Shown here in pieces: positions 1 to 7,233 of a DNA stretch of 10,714 nucleotides. This DNA comes from JBBDWJ01 sp040902925 (GTDB lineage Bacteria > Acidobacteriota > Terriglobia > Bryobacterales > UBA6623). Every line of letters begins with the position of its first letter. The stretch's first letter is position 1. The position numbers and the translations under genes are program-made. The DNA lies in contig JBBDWJ010000366.1 in assembly GCA_040902925.1 (NCBI GenBank), forward strand, positions 1 to 10,714, in the 5' to 3' direction. The notes under the pieces were generated by a model that made no database searches, had not been told where the DNA came from, and saw nothing but the letters and a program-made list of their open reading frames with translations.

Positions 1-1356
1 CGCTATGCAACCGATGCGCGCTGGCTAGTGCCGCATTTCGAAAAGATGCTTTACGACAACGCGCTGCTGACGGTGAGTTACCTCGAAGGGTATCAGGCCA
101 CCGAACGCGCGGACTTCGCTCGCGTGGCGCGCGAGATCCTGCGCTATGTCGAGCGCGACATGACTTCGTCCGAAGGCGCGTTCTATTCGGCGACCGACGC
201 CGACAGCCCCAATCCCGCGGGCGAGCGCGAAGAGGGATGGTTTTTTACATGGACACCGGCGGAAATCGACGCCGCTCTGAATCCTGAGCAGGCGCGTTTG
301 GTCAAAGCCTACTACCATGTCACCAACGATGGGAATTTCGAAGGCCGCAGCATTCTGAACGTGACACGGCCCCTGGAGGAAGTGGCGCGCGAATTGGACA
401 TCACAGCGGCGGAAGCGCGCAACCTGCTCGACGCGTCCCGGGAAGCCCTCTACGAGCAACGCAACAAGAGACCGCCGCCGCTGCGTGACGAGAAGATCTT
501 AACGTCCTGGAACGGCCTGATGATCTCCGCGCACGCGTTTGCCGCGTTGGTGCTCGACGAACCGGATTACGCGCGCCGCGCCGGGAAGGCCGCGGGCTTC
601 ATCCTCGAAGCGATGCGCCGCGACGGCCGGCTATTGCGCAGTTACAAAGACGGCCAGGCGAGCCACAATGCCTATCTCGACGATTACGCATTCCTGACGG
701 CGGGGCTGATTGATCTCTACGAGGCGACGGGCGACCTTCGCTGGCTCCGCGAAGCCATCGCACTCGACGCCGTTCTCGCGGAGCACTACGAGGATCGCGA
801 AAATGGCGGATTCTTTTTGACCAGCGGCGACCACGAATCCCTGCTCGCGCGCGAAAAGCCGAGCTATGACGGAGCCGAGCCGTCGGGCAACTCCGTTGCC
901 GTGCTGAACCTGCTGCGGCTCCATGAGTTCACGACCGAGGACGACTACAGAGTGCGGGCCGAACGCGCGTTGAAAGCGTTTGAGGGAATTCTCTCTTCGA
1001 CTCCGATTGGCCTTTCGGACATGCTGCTGGCGCTCGACTTCCACCTCGACGCGCCCAAGGAGATTCTTCTCGTCATGCCGCGCTCGCGTGAGGAGGCCCA
1101 AGCACTGATTCAGCCGCTGCGAACCGCGTTTGTGCCGAACCGTATTATGGCTGTCGTGGCAGAGGGCGCCCAACTCGACGAGCACGCGGCCGTGGCGCCG
1201 CTGCTCAAAGACAAGCGTGCGATCGGCGGCCGGCCGACTGCCTACGTCTGTGAACGGCGGATTTGCGAGCTTCCAACTTCGGATCCCGCTGTTTTGGCCG
1301 AACAGATATCGCGGGTCGAGAGCTATGGCAAAGGCCTAACCGCTGAGTCGCCGTGA
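1..1356 (+). CDS. YyaL/SPATA20-type DUF255 protein, 5'-truncated by window edge
   Basis: The reading frame is open from base 1, so the gene starts upstream and the GTG at 28 is not its start. The 451 visible residues begin inside the family signature, reading RYATDARWLVPHFEKMLYDN, which closes the thioredoxin-like DUF255 domain. The rest is the alpha/alpha-toroid part of the family, with hallmark stretches DEKILTSWNGLM, AYLDDYAFL and PSYDGAEPSGNS, and the usual tail with a Cys-containing AYVCERRICELP segment. Full-length members are about 680-700 residues, so roughly 230-240 N-terminal residues lie outside the window. Family members (B. subtilis YyaL, human SPATA20) have no firmly established reaction; the fold resembles N-acylglucosamine 2-epimerases, and a redox or sugar-related role is only inferred. 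No export signal can be judged. The family call is firm, the function is not. Confidence 0.93.
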   Translation, partial: RYATDARWLVPHFEKMLYDNALLTVSYLEGYQATERADFARVAREILRYVERDMTSSEGAFYSATDADSPNPAGEREEGWFFTWTPAEIDAALNPEQARLVKAYYHVTNDGNFEGRSILNVTRPLEEVARELDITAAEARNLLDASREALYEQRNKRPPPLRDEKILTSWNGLMISAHAFAALVLDEPDYARRAGKAAGFILEAMRRDGRLLRSYKDGQASHNAYLDDYAFLTAGLIDLYEATGDLRWLREAIALDAVLAEHYEDRENGGFFLTSGDHESLLAREKPSYDGAEPSGNSVAVLNLLRLHEFTTEDDYRVRAERALKAFEGILSSTPIGLSDMLLALDFHLDAPKEILLVMPRSREEAQALIQPLRTAFVPNRIMAVVAEGAQLDEHAAVAPLLKDKRAIGGRPTAYVCERRICELPTSDPAVLAEQISRVESYGKGLTAESP

Positions 1357-1672
1357 GCCCCTGGGTTTTGACTTCAGCACCGCGAATACGGGCGTTGAGT
1401 TGCCGTCTGGAATTCGCCCGCCAGCGGTGGACTCGCGGGAAGGTTGGCAAAGCACGGTTGGCGACGAAGAACCGTCGATCCGCACGCTACAGATGATCGT
1501 CGCGGCGGTTACTGAGTAGGTCTCAACAGAAGGCTGCGCCGAGGCCTCTTTCCGTCAGGCTCCATCTCGGATCGCGCGAGAAGCGTCCCTTCGGGCAATC
1601 ACCATCAGACAAAAGTTAACGGGCGGGAACGCTCGCGCGCACCCGCCCGTGTACCCGTGAGCGTGTTTCCCC
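1357..1672. other. Intergenic gap between convergent genes
   Basis: This 316-base gap separates the ends of two convergent genes. Its right part holds the minus-strand terminator hairpin described separately. Its left part contains a plus-strand frame open from 1340 to 1519 with codon-like composition but no ATG or GTG. It is preceded in frame by a TAA at 1337 and an ATG at 1325. It may be chance or the remnant of a small gene. No promoter, tRNA or repeat was recognised. Confidence 0.5.
1611..1650 (-). terminator. Rho-independent terminator of the Clp-like ATPase gene
   Basis: ACGGGCGGG at 1619-1627 pairs perfectly with CCCGCCCGT at 1642-1650, a 9-bp GC-rich stem with a 14-base loop. Read on the minus strand, the stem is followed by TTAACTTTT (complement of 1611-1619), a moderate T-tract. 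It lies about 20 bases past the stop codon at 1673. On the plus strand no T-tract follows, so it should act mainly on the minus-strand gene. Confidence 0.75.
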
Positions 1673-2827
1673 TTATCGCGGACTCTGCGTGCGGACGTTA
1701 CGGGTGGTGATGCGCTGGTCTGCGATTGTCGCCGCGGCTGCCTCATAGCCATCGGGGATATCGAGACCGGCATCACGAAACATCGCATCTACGGGCATGC
1801 CTTCACCGACCCGCTCGAACACCATCAGGCGCTTTTCGGTGTCCAGGTCGATGTGAATCAGATCTCCGGTGCGCACCTGGTCGGTGGCAATCAGGCTCAC
1901 CATCGGATGCACCAGCGAGCGCTCGATGGACCGCTTCAGGTGGCGCGCGCCGTAGCGCTCGTCAGTGCCCTCTTCAAGAAGAAACTGTTTGGCGGCCTCG
2001 GAGAGCTCGAACTTGAACGGCACCTTGCTGAGCGCGCGTTCCTGCACCAGCGCCAGCTCGAGGGTCAGCAACTGCTCTAGCTGCGGCTGGCCCAACCGCT
2101 CGAACACCACGATCTTGTCGAGGCGGTTGATGAACTCGGGCGTAAACCGGCGGCGCGCCGCCGAGACGCCGATGCGCTGCATCTGGTTCGTCTTGGGTCC
2201 CGAGTGGCTAGGTCCGGCGAAGCCGAGCCCTTGCGACACCATGTCCTGCATTTCCTTCGCGCCGAGATTGCTCGTCATGAAGATGAGCGTGCGGCTGAAA
2301 TCGGTCTTCGAGTTGTCTCCCATCGTCAACTCGGCCTTGTCCAGAACGCCCAGCAGCAGGTGCCACAGCGCGTCGTCGGCTTTTTCGATTTCGTCAAACA
2401 GCACCAGCGACACTTTCGTATCGGCGGTGTGATAACGGTCGAGTTCCTGTTGCGATAGGACCGACTTCGTCTCGCGGTGACCCAAGTAGCCGGGAGGCGA
2501 GCCGATCAGCTTCGCGATTTCGTGGCTGTGCTGAAACTCGGCGCAGTCAACCTTGATGACCCCGCGCGCGTTGCCGAGCAACGACTCGGCTGTTGCTTCC
2601 ACGACACGCGTCTTGCCAACGCCGGTCGGCCCCAGGAACAAAAAACTGCCGATGGGCTGGTTGGGCCGGTTCATGCCGGCCAAATAGGTTTGATAGACTT
2701 TGGTGATCTGCTCGATCGCCTCGTCTTGCCCCACGATCCGCCTATGGAGGTCCTTGCGAAGCTTGTCCGCCTGACGACCCGTCCGGGAGGGATCCAGGGT
2801 AAATCTGGCTGCGGCCGTTCCGACCAT
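1673..2827 (-). CDS. Single-ring Clp/Hsp100-type AAA+ ATPase (ClpA/B/C D2-like)
   Basis: This 384-residue protein has one AAA+ module of the class found as the second ring (D2) of ClpA/ClpB/ClpC, with its C-terminal small domain. Visible motifs are an RRIVGQDEAIE box (29-39), Walker A GPTGVGKT (66-73), pore-loop GYLG (113-116), Walker B LVLFDE (141-146), sensor 1 TSN (185-187), an arginine-finger region FINRLD with R235, and sensor 2 GAR (293-295). All ATPase residues look intact. The N-domain, D1 ring and ClpB middle domain are absent, so it is under half the length of ClpB (about 860). A GLGF loop just after sensor 1 (200-203) resembles the ClpP-docking tripeptide of ClpA/ClpC/ClpX. The likely role is ATP-driven unfolding or remodelling of proteins in the cytoplasm; the client and any peptidase partner are unknown. 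The start is set by AAGGAG six bases upstream. The gene is monocistronic with a strong terminator. Confidence 0.92.
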   Translation of the reverse strand: MVGTAAARFTLDPSRTGRQADKLRKDLHRRIVGQDEAIEQITKVYQTYLAGMNRPNQPIGSFLFLGPTGVGKTRVVEATAESLLGNARGVIKVDCAEFQHSHEIAKLIGSPPGYLGHRETKSVLSQQELDRYHTADTKVSLVLFDEIEKADDALWHLLLGVLDKAELTMGDNSKTDFSRTLIFMTSNLGAKEMQDMVSQGLGFAGPSHSGPKTNQMQRIGVSAARRRFTPEFINRLDKIVVFERLGQPQLEQLLTLELALVQERALSKVPFKFELSEAAKQFLLEEGTDERYGARHLKRSIERSLVHPMVSLIATDQVRTGDLIHIDLDTEKRLMVFERVGEGMPVDAMFRDAGLDIPDGYEAAAATIADQRITTRNVRTQSPR

Positions 2828-3219
2828 GTTGGGCTCCTTCTGTGCGCTGCTCTTGCCTATCTCCGTGGTAAGTCATCCTCAACTTCCGGGCAATAGATCC
2901 ATGGTCACGTTCGCTTTTGAGGTAAAATCCCTAGTACCTCGACTCCACACATTTCCTTTGACGTTTGGTCTATGTCTTAGGGTTACAAAGCGGCTCTTTG
3001 CACTTGTTACAGAGCCAGTCTTGGCAAGGGTTTACGGGGATTTTGATGGCGCGAGCGAACCTTAGCGAGCAAGGCGGCGTACCTAGTCCGCAGGTCGACG
3101 GCTTGCGGCGTGAACGGGCTGACGGCACTCAGCGCGGCGGATTTCTTTAGTCGCTGAATGGGGTTTTTCGCCCATAGTGGATGATGTGATACCTTCAAAA
3201 ATGAGGATCTGGAGCAGGC
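2828..3219. other. Intergenic gap between divergent genes
   Basis: This 392-base gap lies between the divergent Clp-like gene and the DUF6677-like gene and should contain promoters for both. I could not place either with confidence. A TAAAAT at 2923-2928 (plus strand) resembles a -10 box but has no good -35 and lies about 290 bases from the plus-strand gene. GGAG at 3211-3214 is the likely ribosome binding site for the gene at 3220. Short open frames here lack family resemblance or start signals, and no RNA gene was seen. Confidence 0.45.
2834..2839 (-). promoter_or_regulatory. Ribosome binding site of the Clp-like ATPase
   Basis: The minus strand reads AAGGAG here, six bases before the ATG at 2827-2825. 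This near-consensus Shine-Dalgarno sequence fixes the start codon and therefore the absence of any N-terminal Clp domains. Confidence 0.8.
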
Positions 3220-3627
3220 ATGAAGCAGACGAAGAGTAGCATTCCGCCGGTCGGGCAATGGGCCGCGCCGGTGGTGCTGGGTTGGCTTTTGCCCGGTGGC
3301 GGGCATTTCTATCTGCGGAAGTGGAACCGCGGCGCTTTGCTGCTGGGCGCCATCGCGGGCATGTTCGTCTTCGGTTTGCTGATGCGCGGGCGGATGTTCG
3401 AGCCGATTTCGGGCGACCTGTTCACGACGGTCGTGAACTGGGGCGGCTACATCGGCGACGTGGCGACGGGTGCGCTGTATTTTCTCGCCAGTTGGCTTGG
3501 CTATGAGCAGCCGCAACTGGCCTCGGCGGTTGCCGACTACGGCACCAAGTTTCTGGTCTGCGCCGGGCTGCTAAACATTCTGGCGGTCATTGACGCCTAC
3601 GAGATCGCGGTCGGGGAGAAGCCGTAA
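3220..3627 (+). CDS. DUF6677-like small integral membrane protein
   Basis: This 135-residue protein has three or four hydrophobic segments, roughly at 14-31, 38-55, 81-95 and 109-126. The N-terminal pattern LGWLLPGGGHFYLRKWNRGA resembles both the acidobacterial DUF6677 family and, more distantly, the G-x-G-x-H-x-FYLG pattern of TM2-domain proteins. The C-terminal part, YGTKFLVCAGLLNILAVIDA, also fits DUF6677 as I remember it. The function of the family is unknown. The start is supported by GGAG at 3211-3214, five bases upstream of the ATG. The stop overlaps the start of the next gene (TAATG), so the two are probably translated together and may form one membrane complex. The family name rests on recalled pattern similarity and should be confirmed with a profile search. 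Confidence 0.8.
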   Translation: MKQTKSSIPPVGQWAAPVVLGWLLPGGGHFYLRKWNRGALLLGAIAGMFVFGLLMRGRMFEPISGDLFTTVVNWGGYIGDVATGALYFLASWLGYEQPQLASAVADYGTKFLVCAGLLNILAVIDAYEIAVGEKP

Positions 3628-3809
3628 TGTATCTGAACTTGTCCCACCTGCAAGCGGCTTTGCTTTTCGCGCTGTTCACCTCGATCGTGCTGGGCGTGAT
3701 CGGCCGCAACACCGACCGTGAACGAATGCAGTACGGCCTCTATGTGTTTGGATACTTCATGCTGGCTGTTGTCGGGTTGGGCTGGCTGATGTATTTTGGG
3801 CACGGCTAA
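3627..3809 (+). CDS. Small two-helix membrane protein, coupled to the DUF6677-like gene
   Basis: This 60-residue protein has two predicted membrane helices, about residues 8-25 and 36-57. They are joined by a short polar loop, GRNTDRERMQYG, whose positive charges suggest a cytoplasmic position. Its ATG shares one base with the TAA of the preceding gene, which indicates translational coupling in place of an independent ribosome binding site. I do not recognise a named family. Co-occurrence with the DUF6677-like gene suggests a partner subunit, but this is inferred from gene order alone. No terminator with a clear T-tract was seen downstream. Confidence 0.75.
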   Translation: MYLNLSHLQAALLFALFTSIVLGVIGRNTDRERMQYGLYVFGYFMLAVVGLGWLMYFGHG

Positions 3810-3983
3810 CGGCGGCCGGGGCGTCGGCGTAATCCCTGCTTCCGCGGCGATCGAGTTACCTAGTTCTCAGCGGCCATTCCTACCTCCCTTGTTCCCCAGT
3901 CACTGAGCGTGCCCCTTCGGTTCTCCTCGCGGCCCGCTTACCGCGTGCCGATCAGCCCGTACACGCAATCGTTCCCAGGGGGC

Positions 3984-3989
3984 TATAAT
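3984..3989 (+). promoter_or_regulatory. Candidate -10 box upstream of the cytochrome/DUF1501 operon
   Basis: A perfect TATAAT lies 46 bases before the ATG at 4036, giving a leader of roughly 35-40 bases. No TTGACA-like -35 sits 16-18 bases upstream, so the promoter would be weak or depend on an activator. No clear Shine-Dalgarno sequence precedes the ATG. The assignment rests on the hexamer and its position only. Confidence 0.45.
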
Positions 3990-4035
3990 CTAGTCACGTT
4001 CGCTGTTTGTTGCTAGTTCGGTTGCTGTATTTGCT

Positions 4036-7000
4036 ATGAAGAAGTCGCGTTGGGATTGGATTGCTCTGGCCGCCGCGGGCTTGTGTCTGGTTGCCGTTCC
4101 CTTGAGAATGGCCGCGGCCGATCAGCCCTTGCCGGAAACCGTCGAGTTCAACCGCGACATCCGGCCGATTCTGTCGGACAAGTGTTTCACCTGCCACGGG
4201 CCCGACGAGGCCAATCGCCAGACCGCTCTGCGATTCGACACGCGCGACGGCGCTTTCGCGCAACTCCCCGGCGGCGGTTTCGCGATCGTTGCCGGCGAGC
4301 CGCAAAAAAGTGAACTGTTGCGGCGGATTACCGCCGAGAACGAAGTGCTGCGCATGCCGCCGGTGTACTCGGGCCGCACGCTGACTACCCGCGAGAAAGC
4401 CTTGTTCGAGCGATGGATCGCGCAGGGGGCCGAGTGGCAAGGGCACTGGTCTTTTCTGCCGCCGAAGCGGCCGGCGTTGCCGCCAGTGCAGAACCCGGAG
4501 TGGCCGCGCAATGCAGTGGACCATTTTGTGCTGCGCCGCCTGGAGGGCGAAGGGCTCAGTCCGTCGCCTGAGGCTGATCGGGCGAGGTTGATCCGGCGTG
4601 TGACGCTGGATTTGACCGGGCTGCCGCCCACGCCCGCCGAGGTCGATGCTTTTCTGAGAGACCGCTCGCCGGAGGCTTACGAAAAGGTCGTCGACCGGCT
4701 GCTGGCCTCGCCCCGCTACGGCGAGCGCATGGCGGTTCACTGGCTCGACGCGGCGCGCTATGCCGACACCAACGGCTACCAGACCGACGCCGAGCGCTTC
4801 ATGTGGCGCTGGCGCGATTGGGTCATCAACGCCTTCAATCGCAACATGCCGTTCGATCAGTTCACCTTGGAGCAGATCGCCGGCGACATGCTGCCTGACC
4901 CGACCCTCGATCAAAAGATCGCTACGGGCTTCAATCGCAACCATCGCGGCAACGGCGAAGGCGGCATCATCGCGGAGGAATACGCGGTGGAGTACGTGGT
5001 GGATCGCGTCGAGACCACATCGACGGTCTGGCTCGGCATGACGCTCGGTTGCGCCCGCTGCCACGACCATAAGTACGACCCGCTGACGCAACAGGAGTTC
5101 TACCGCGTTTTCGCCTACTTCAACAACATTCCCGAGCGCGGCAAGGCTTTCAAGTACGGGAACTCACCGCCGTATATTCCCGCGCCGACGCGTGAGCAAC
5201 GCGAGCAACTCGCCGCGCTCGACGGACAGATCGCCGCCGCTGAGCGCCATTTCGGAGCCCTGGCCCCCGAGGCTGAGCGTGCGCAGCGTGAGTGGGAGCA
5301 GAACACGAAGCAACCGATCGATTGGTCCCTTCGCGACGGACTGATCGCGCATTACAGGCTAGATGATTCGGTGGCGGGCGAGCTGTTCGGTTCCGAGGCC
5401 GAAAAGAAACTCGACCCTCAGCCGCGGGAAGGCCAGCCCGCGTTTGTCGATGGCAAGCTGGGGCGCGCGATGCAGCTCGACGGCCAAGCCTACGTCGAAG
5501 CCGGCGACGTCGCATCGTTCGATGCGGATGACAAGTTCACGCTGGCGGCCTGGGTTTATTCGCAAGCAGCCGACGGCGCAATACTTTCGCGCACTCTCGA
5601 TGAAAACGACGCCGAAGGCTACGGGTACAAGGGATACGGCATCTACCTGAAAGACGGCAAGGTGCAGGTGAATCTCGTGCAGCGGTGGCTCGATGACGCC
5701 TTGCGCGTTGAGACCAAGCAGCCGGCCGATTGGAGCAGCTGGCGGCACGTCATGATGACCTATGACGGTTCCCGCCTCGCCGATGGCCTCAATATCTACA
5801 TCGACGGCGTTGCACAGGAGCTCAACGTTATTGTCGACGAGATGAACCAATCCTTCCGGGTCGCGAAACCGCTGCGGATCGGCGCGGCCGGCGTCGAGAA
5901 GCGTTTTCGGGGCTCGATCGATGAGGTTCGCATCTACGACCGGCTGCTTACGCCGGCGCAGGCAGCGGTGGTTGCCGATCCCGCGATGCTGAACGCACTC
6001 GCCGCGATTAAGCAGGCGGCGCGTACGCAGGCCCAGGCCGACAAGTTGCGGCTGTGTTTCCTGGATGAGTACGCGCCCGCATCCGTGCGCCAGGCCTGGA
6101 AGCAGTTGCGGCGGCTGCAGCGCGAGCGGGAAGAAATGGTGGCGGGTTTCCCGACCGTGATGGTGATGCAGGAACGGGAAACGCGGCGCGATACGCATCT
6201 TCTGGTGCGCGGCGCTTACGACGCCCCGGGAGAAAAGGTCGAGCCGGGCGTGCCGGCCGTGCTGTCGCCGATGCGCGAAGGGCTGCCCAACAACCGGCTC
6301 GGCTTTGCACGCTGGCTGATCGATCCCGCGAACCCATTGACCGCGCGCGTCATCGTCAACCGTTTTTGGCAGACGATTTTCGGCACGGGTCTGGTCAAGA
6401 CGGTCGAAGATTTTGGGTCGCAAGGCGAATGGCCGACGCACCCGGAGCTGCTCGACTGGCTGGCCACGGAGTTCGTGCAGTCAGGATGGGACGTCAAAGG
6501 AATCGTCAAAACGATCGTGATGAGCGCCACCTACCGGCAGTCGTCGAAGGCCGAGCCTGCGCTATTGCAGCGCGATCCTGAAAATCGGCTGCTGGCGCGA
6601 GGGCCGCGCTTCCGGCTTCCGGCCGAGGTGGTGCGCGACCAGGCCCTGGCGGTTTCGGGATTGCTCGTCGAGGATTTGGGTGGTCCGTCGGTGAAACCCT
6701 ACCAGCCCGCCGGCTTGTGGTCAGAGATGTCCGGTTCGAGCGACTATCCCCAGGATCACGGCGACAAACTCTACCGCCGCAGTCTCTACACGTACTGGCG
6801 GCGCACGATGCCGCCGCCCTCGATGACGAACTTCGACGCGGCGGGTCGCGAAGCGTGCACCGTTCGAGCCACGCGCACCAACACGCCGCTGCAAGCGCTC
6901 AACCTGATGAACGACGTGACCTTCGTCGAATCTTCGCGCCTGCTTGCCGAGCGCATGATGAAGGAGGGCGGCTCCACGCCCCAACAGCGCGTCGGTTACG

Positions 7001-7230
7001 CGTTTCAGTTGGCGACCTCCCGCACGCCGCAGCCCCAGGAACAGCAGGTCCTCGCCGACAGCTTCCACTATCACCTCGACCGCTATCAGACCGATCGCGA
7101 GGCGGCGCTCAAGCTGCTCAGCGAAGGCGAGCACCCGCGCGACGAAACGCTCGACGTTCGCGAGCTTGCGGCCTACACTGCCGTCGCCAGTCTGATCCTC
7201 AACCTCGACGAGACGGTCACCAAGGAGTGA
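4036..7230 (+). CDS. PSCyt1-DUF1549-LamG-DUF1553 exported cytochrome-type protein
   Basis: This 1064-residue protein begins with a Sec-type signal peptide (charged MKKSR, hydrophobic 9-22, likely cleavage after AAA near 28). Next is a PSCyt1 c-type cytochrome domain with CFTCH (C50, C53, H54) and Met107 in RMPP as a possible axial ligand. A DUF1549 domain (about 155-365) ends with a second heme motif CARCH (C339, C342, H343). A LamG/concanavalin-like insert (about 435-640) contains AAWVYSQ and GSIDEVRIYDRLLTP. A DUF1553 domain (about 745-1035) contains NPLTARVIVNRFWQ and RATRTNTPLQALNLMND. The short helical stretches at 385-425 and 655-705 look coiled-coil prone. The architecture is common in Planctomycetes, Verrucomicrobia and Acidobacteria, and its biochemical role is unproven. 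A periplasmic redox protein acting on or binding polysaccharide is inferred. It is followed three bases later by its usual partner, a DUF1501 gene. Confidence 0.95.
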   Translation: MKKSRWDWIALAAAGLCLVAVPLRMAAADQPLPETVEFNRDIRPILSDKCFTCHGPDEANRQTALRFDTRDGAFAQLPGGGFAIVAGEPQKSELLRRITAENEVLRMPPVYSGRTLTTREKALFERWIAQGAEWQGHWSFLPPKRPALPPVQNPEWPRNAVDHFVLRRLEGEGLSPSPEADRARLIRRVTLDLTGLPPTPAEVDAFLRDRSPEAYEKVVDRLLASPRYGERMAVHWLDAARYADTNGYQTDAERFMWRWRDWVINAFNRNMPFDQFTLEQIAGDMLPDPTLDQKIATGFNRNHRGNGEGGIIAEEYAVEYVVDRVETTSTVWLGMTLGCARCHDHKYDPLTQQEFYRVFAYFNNIPERGKAFKYGNSPPYIPAPTREQREQLAALDGQIAAAERHFGALAPEAERAQREWEQNTKQPIDWSLRDGLIAHYRLDDSVAGELFGSEAEKKLDPQPREGQPAFVDGKLGRAMQLDGQAYVEAGDVASFDADDKFTLAAWVYSQAADGAILSRTLDENDAEGYGYKGYGIYLKDGKVQVNLVQRWLDDALRVETKQPADWSSWRHVMMTYDGSRLADGLNIYIDGVAQELNVIVDEMNQSFRVAKPLRIGAAGVEKRFRGSIDEVRIYDRLLTPAQAAVVADPAMLNALAAIKQAARTQAQADKLRLCFLDEYAPASVRQAWKQLRRLQREREEMVAGFPTVMVMQERETRRDTHLLVRGAYDAPGEKVEPGVPAVLSPMREGLPNNRLGFARWLIDPANPLTARVIVNRFWQTIFGTGLVKTVEDFGSQGEWPTHPELLDWLATEFVQSGWDVKGIVKTIVMSATYRQSSKAEPALLQRDPENRLLARGPRFRLPAEVVRDQALAVSGLLVEDLGGPSVKPYQPAGLWSEMSGSSDYPQDHGDKLYRRSLYTYWRRTMPPPSMTNFDAAGREACTVRATRTNTPLQALNLMNDVTFVESSRLLAERMMKEGGSTPQQRVGYAFQLATSRTPQPQEQQVLADSFHYHLDRYQTDREAALKLLSEGEHPRDETLDVRELAAYTAVASLILNLDETVTKE
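7222..7227 (+). promoter_or_regulatory. Ribosome binding site of the DUF1501 gene inside the preceding stop region
   Basis: AAGGAG is made from the last two codons of the upstream gene, just before its TGA, and lies six bases before the ATG at 7234. This confirms the start and shows that the two genes are translated from one message. Confidence 0.8.
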
Positions 7231-7233
7231 GCA

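Noticed and set aside
2828..3219. Possible tRNA or small RNA in the long gap
   Set aside because: No cloverleaf arms, T-loop GGTTC-type sequence or terminator hairpin with a T-tract could be found.
2904..4005. Repeated GTCACGTTCGCT at 2904-2915 and 3994-4005
   Set aside because: A 12-base match is expected by chance in a window this size, and the two copies sit on different sides of the TAnAAT boxes.
3994..5091. Long minus-strand open frame (365 codons) opposite the cytochrome-type gene
   Set aside because: It lies wholly antisense to well-recognised PSCyt1/DUF1549 sequence and its product is rich in Arg, Gln and His without family motifs, typical of GC-rich shadows.
5359..6441. Second long minus-strand open frame (360 codons) opposite the LamG region
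   Set aside because: It is antisense to conserved LamG and DUF1553 sequence, and its own product shows no recognisable domain.
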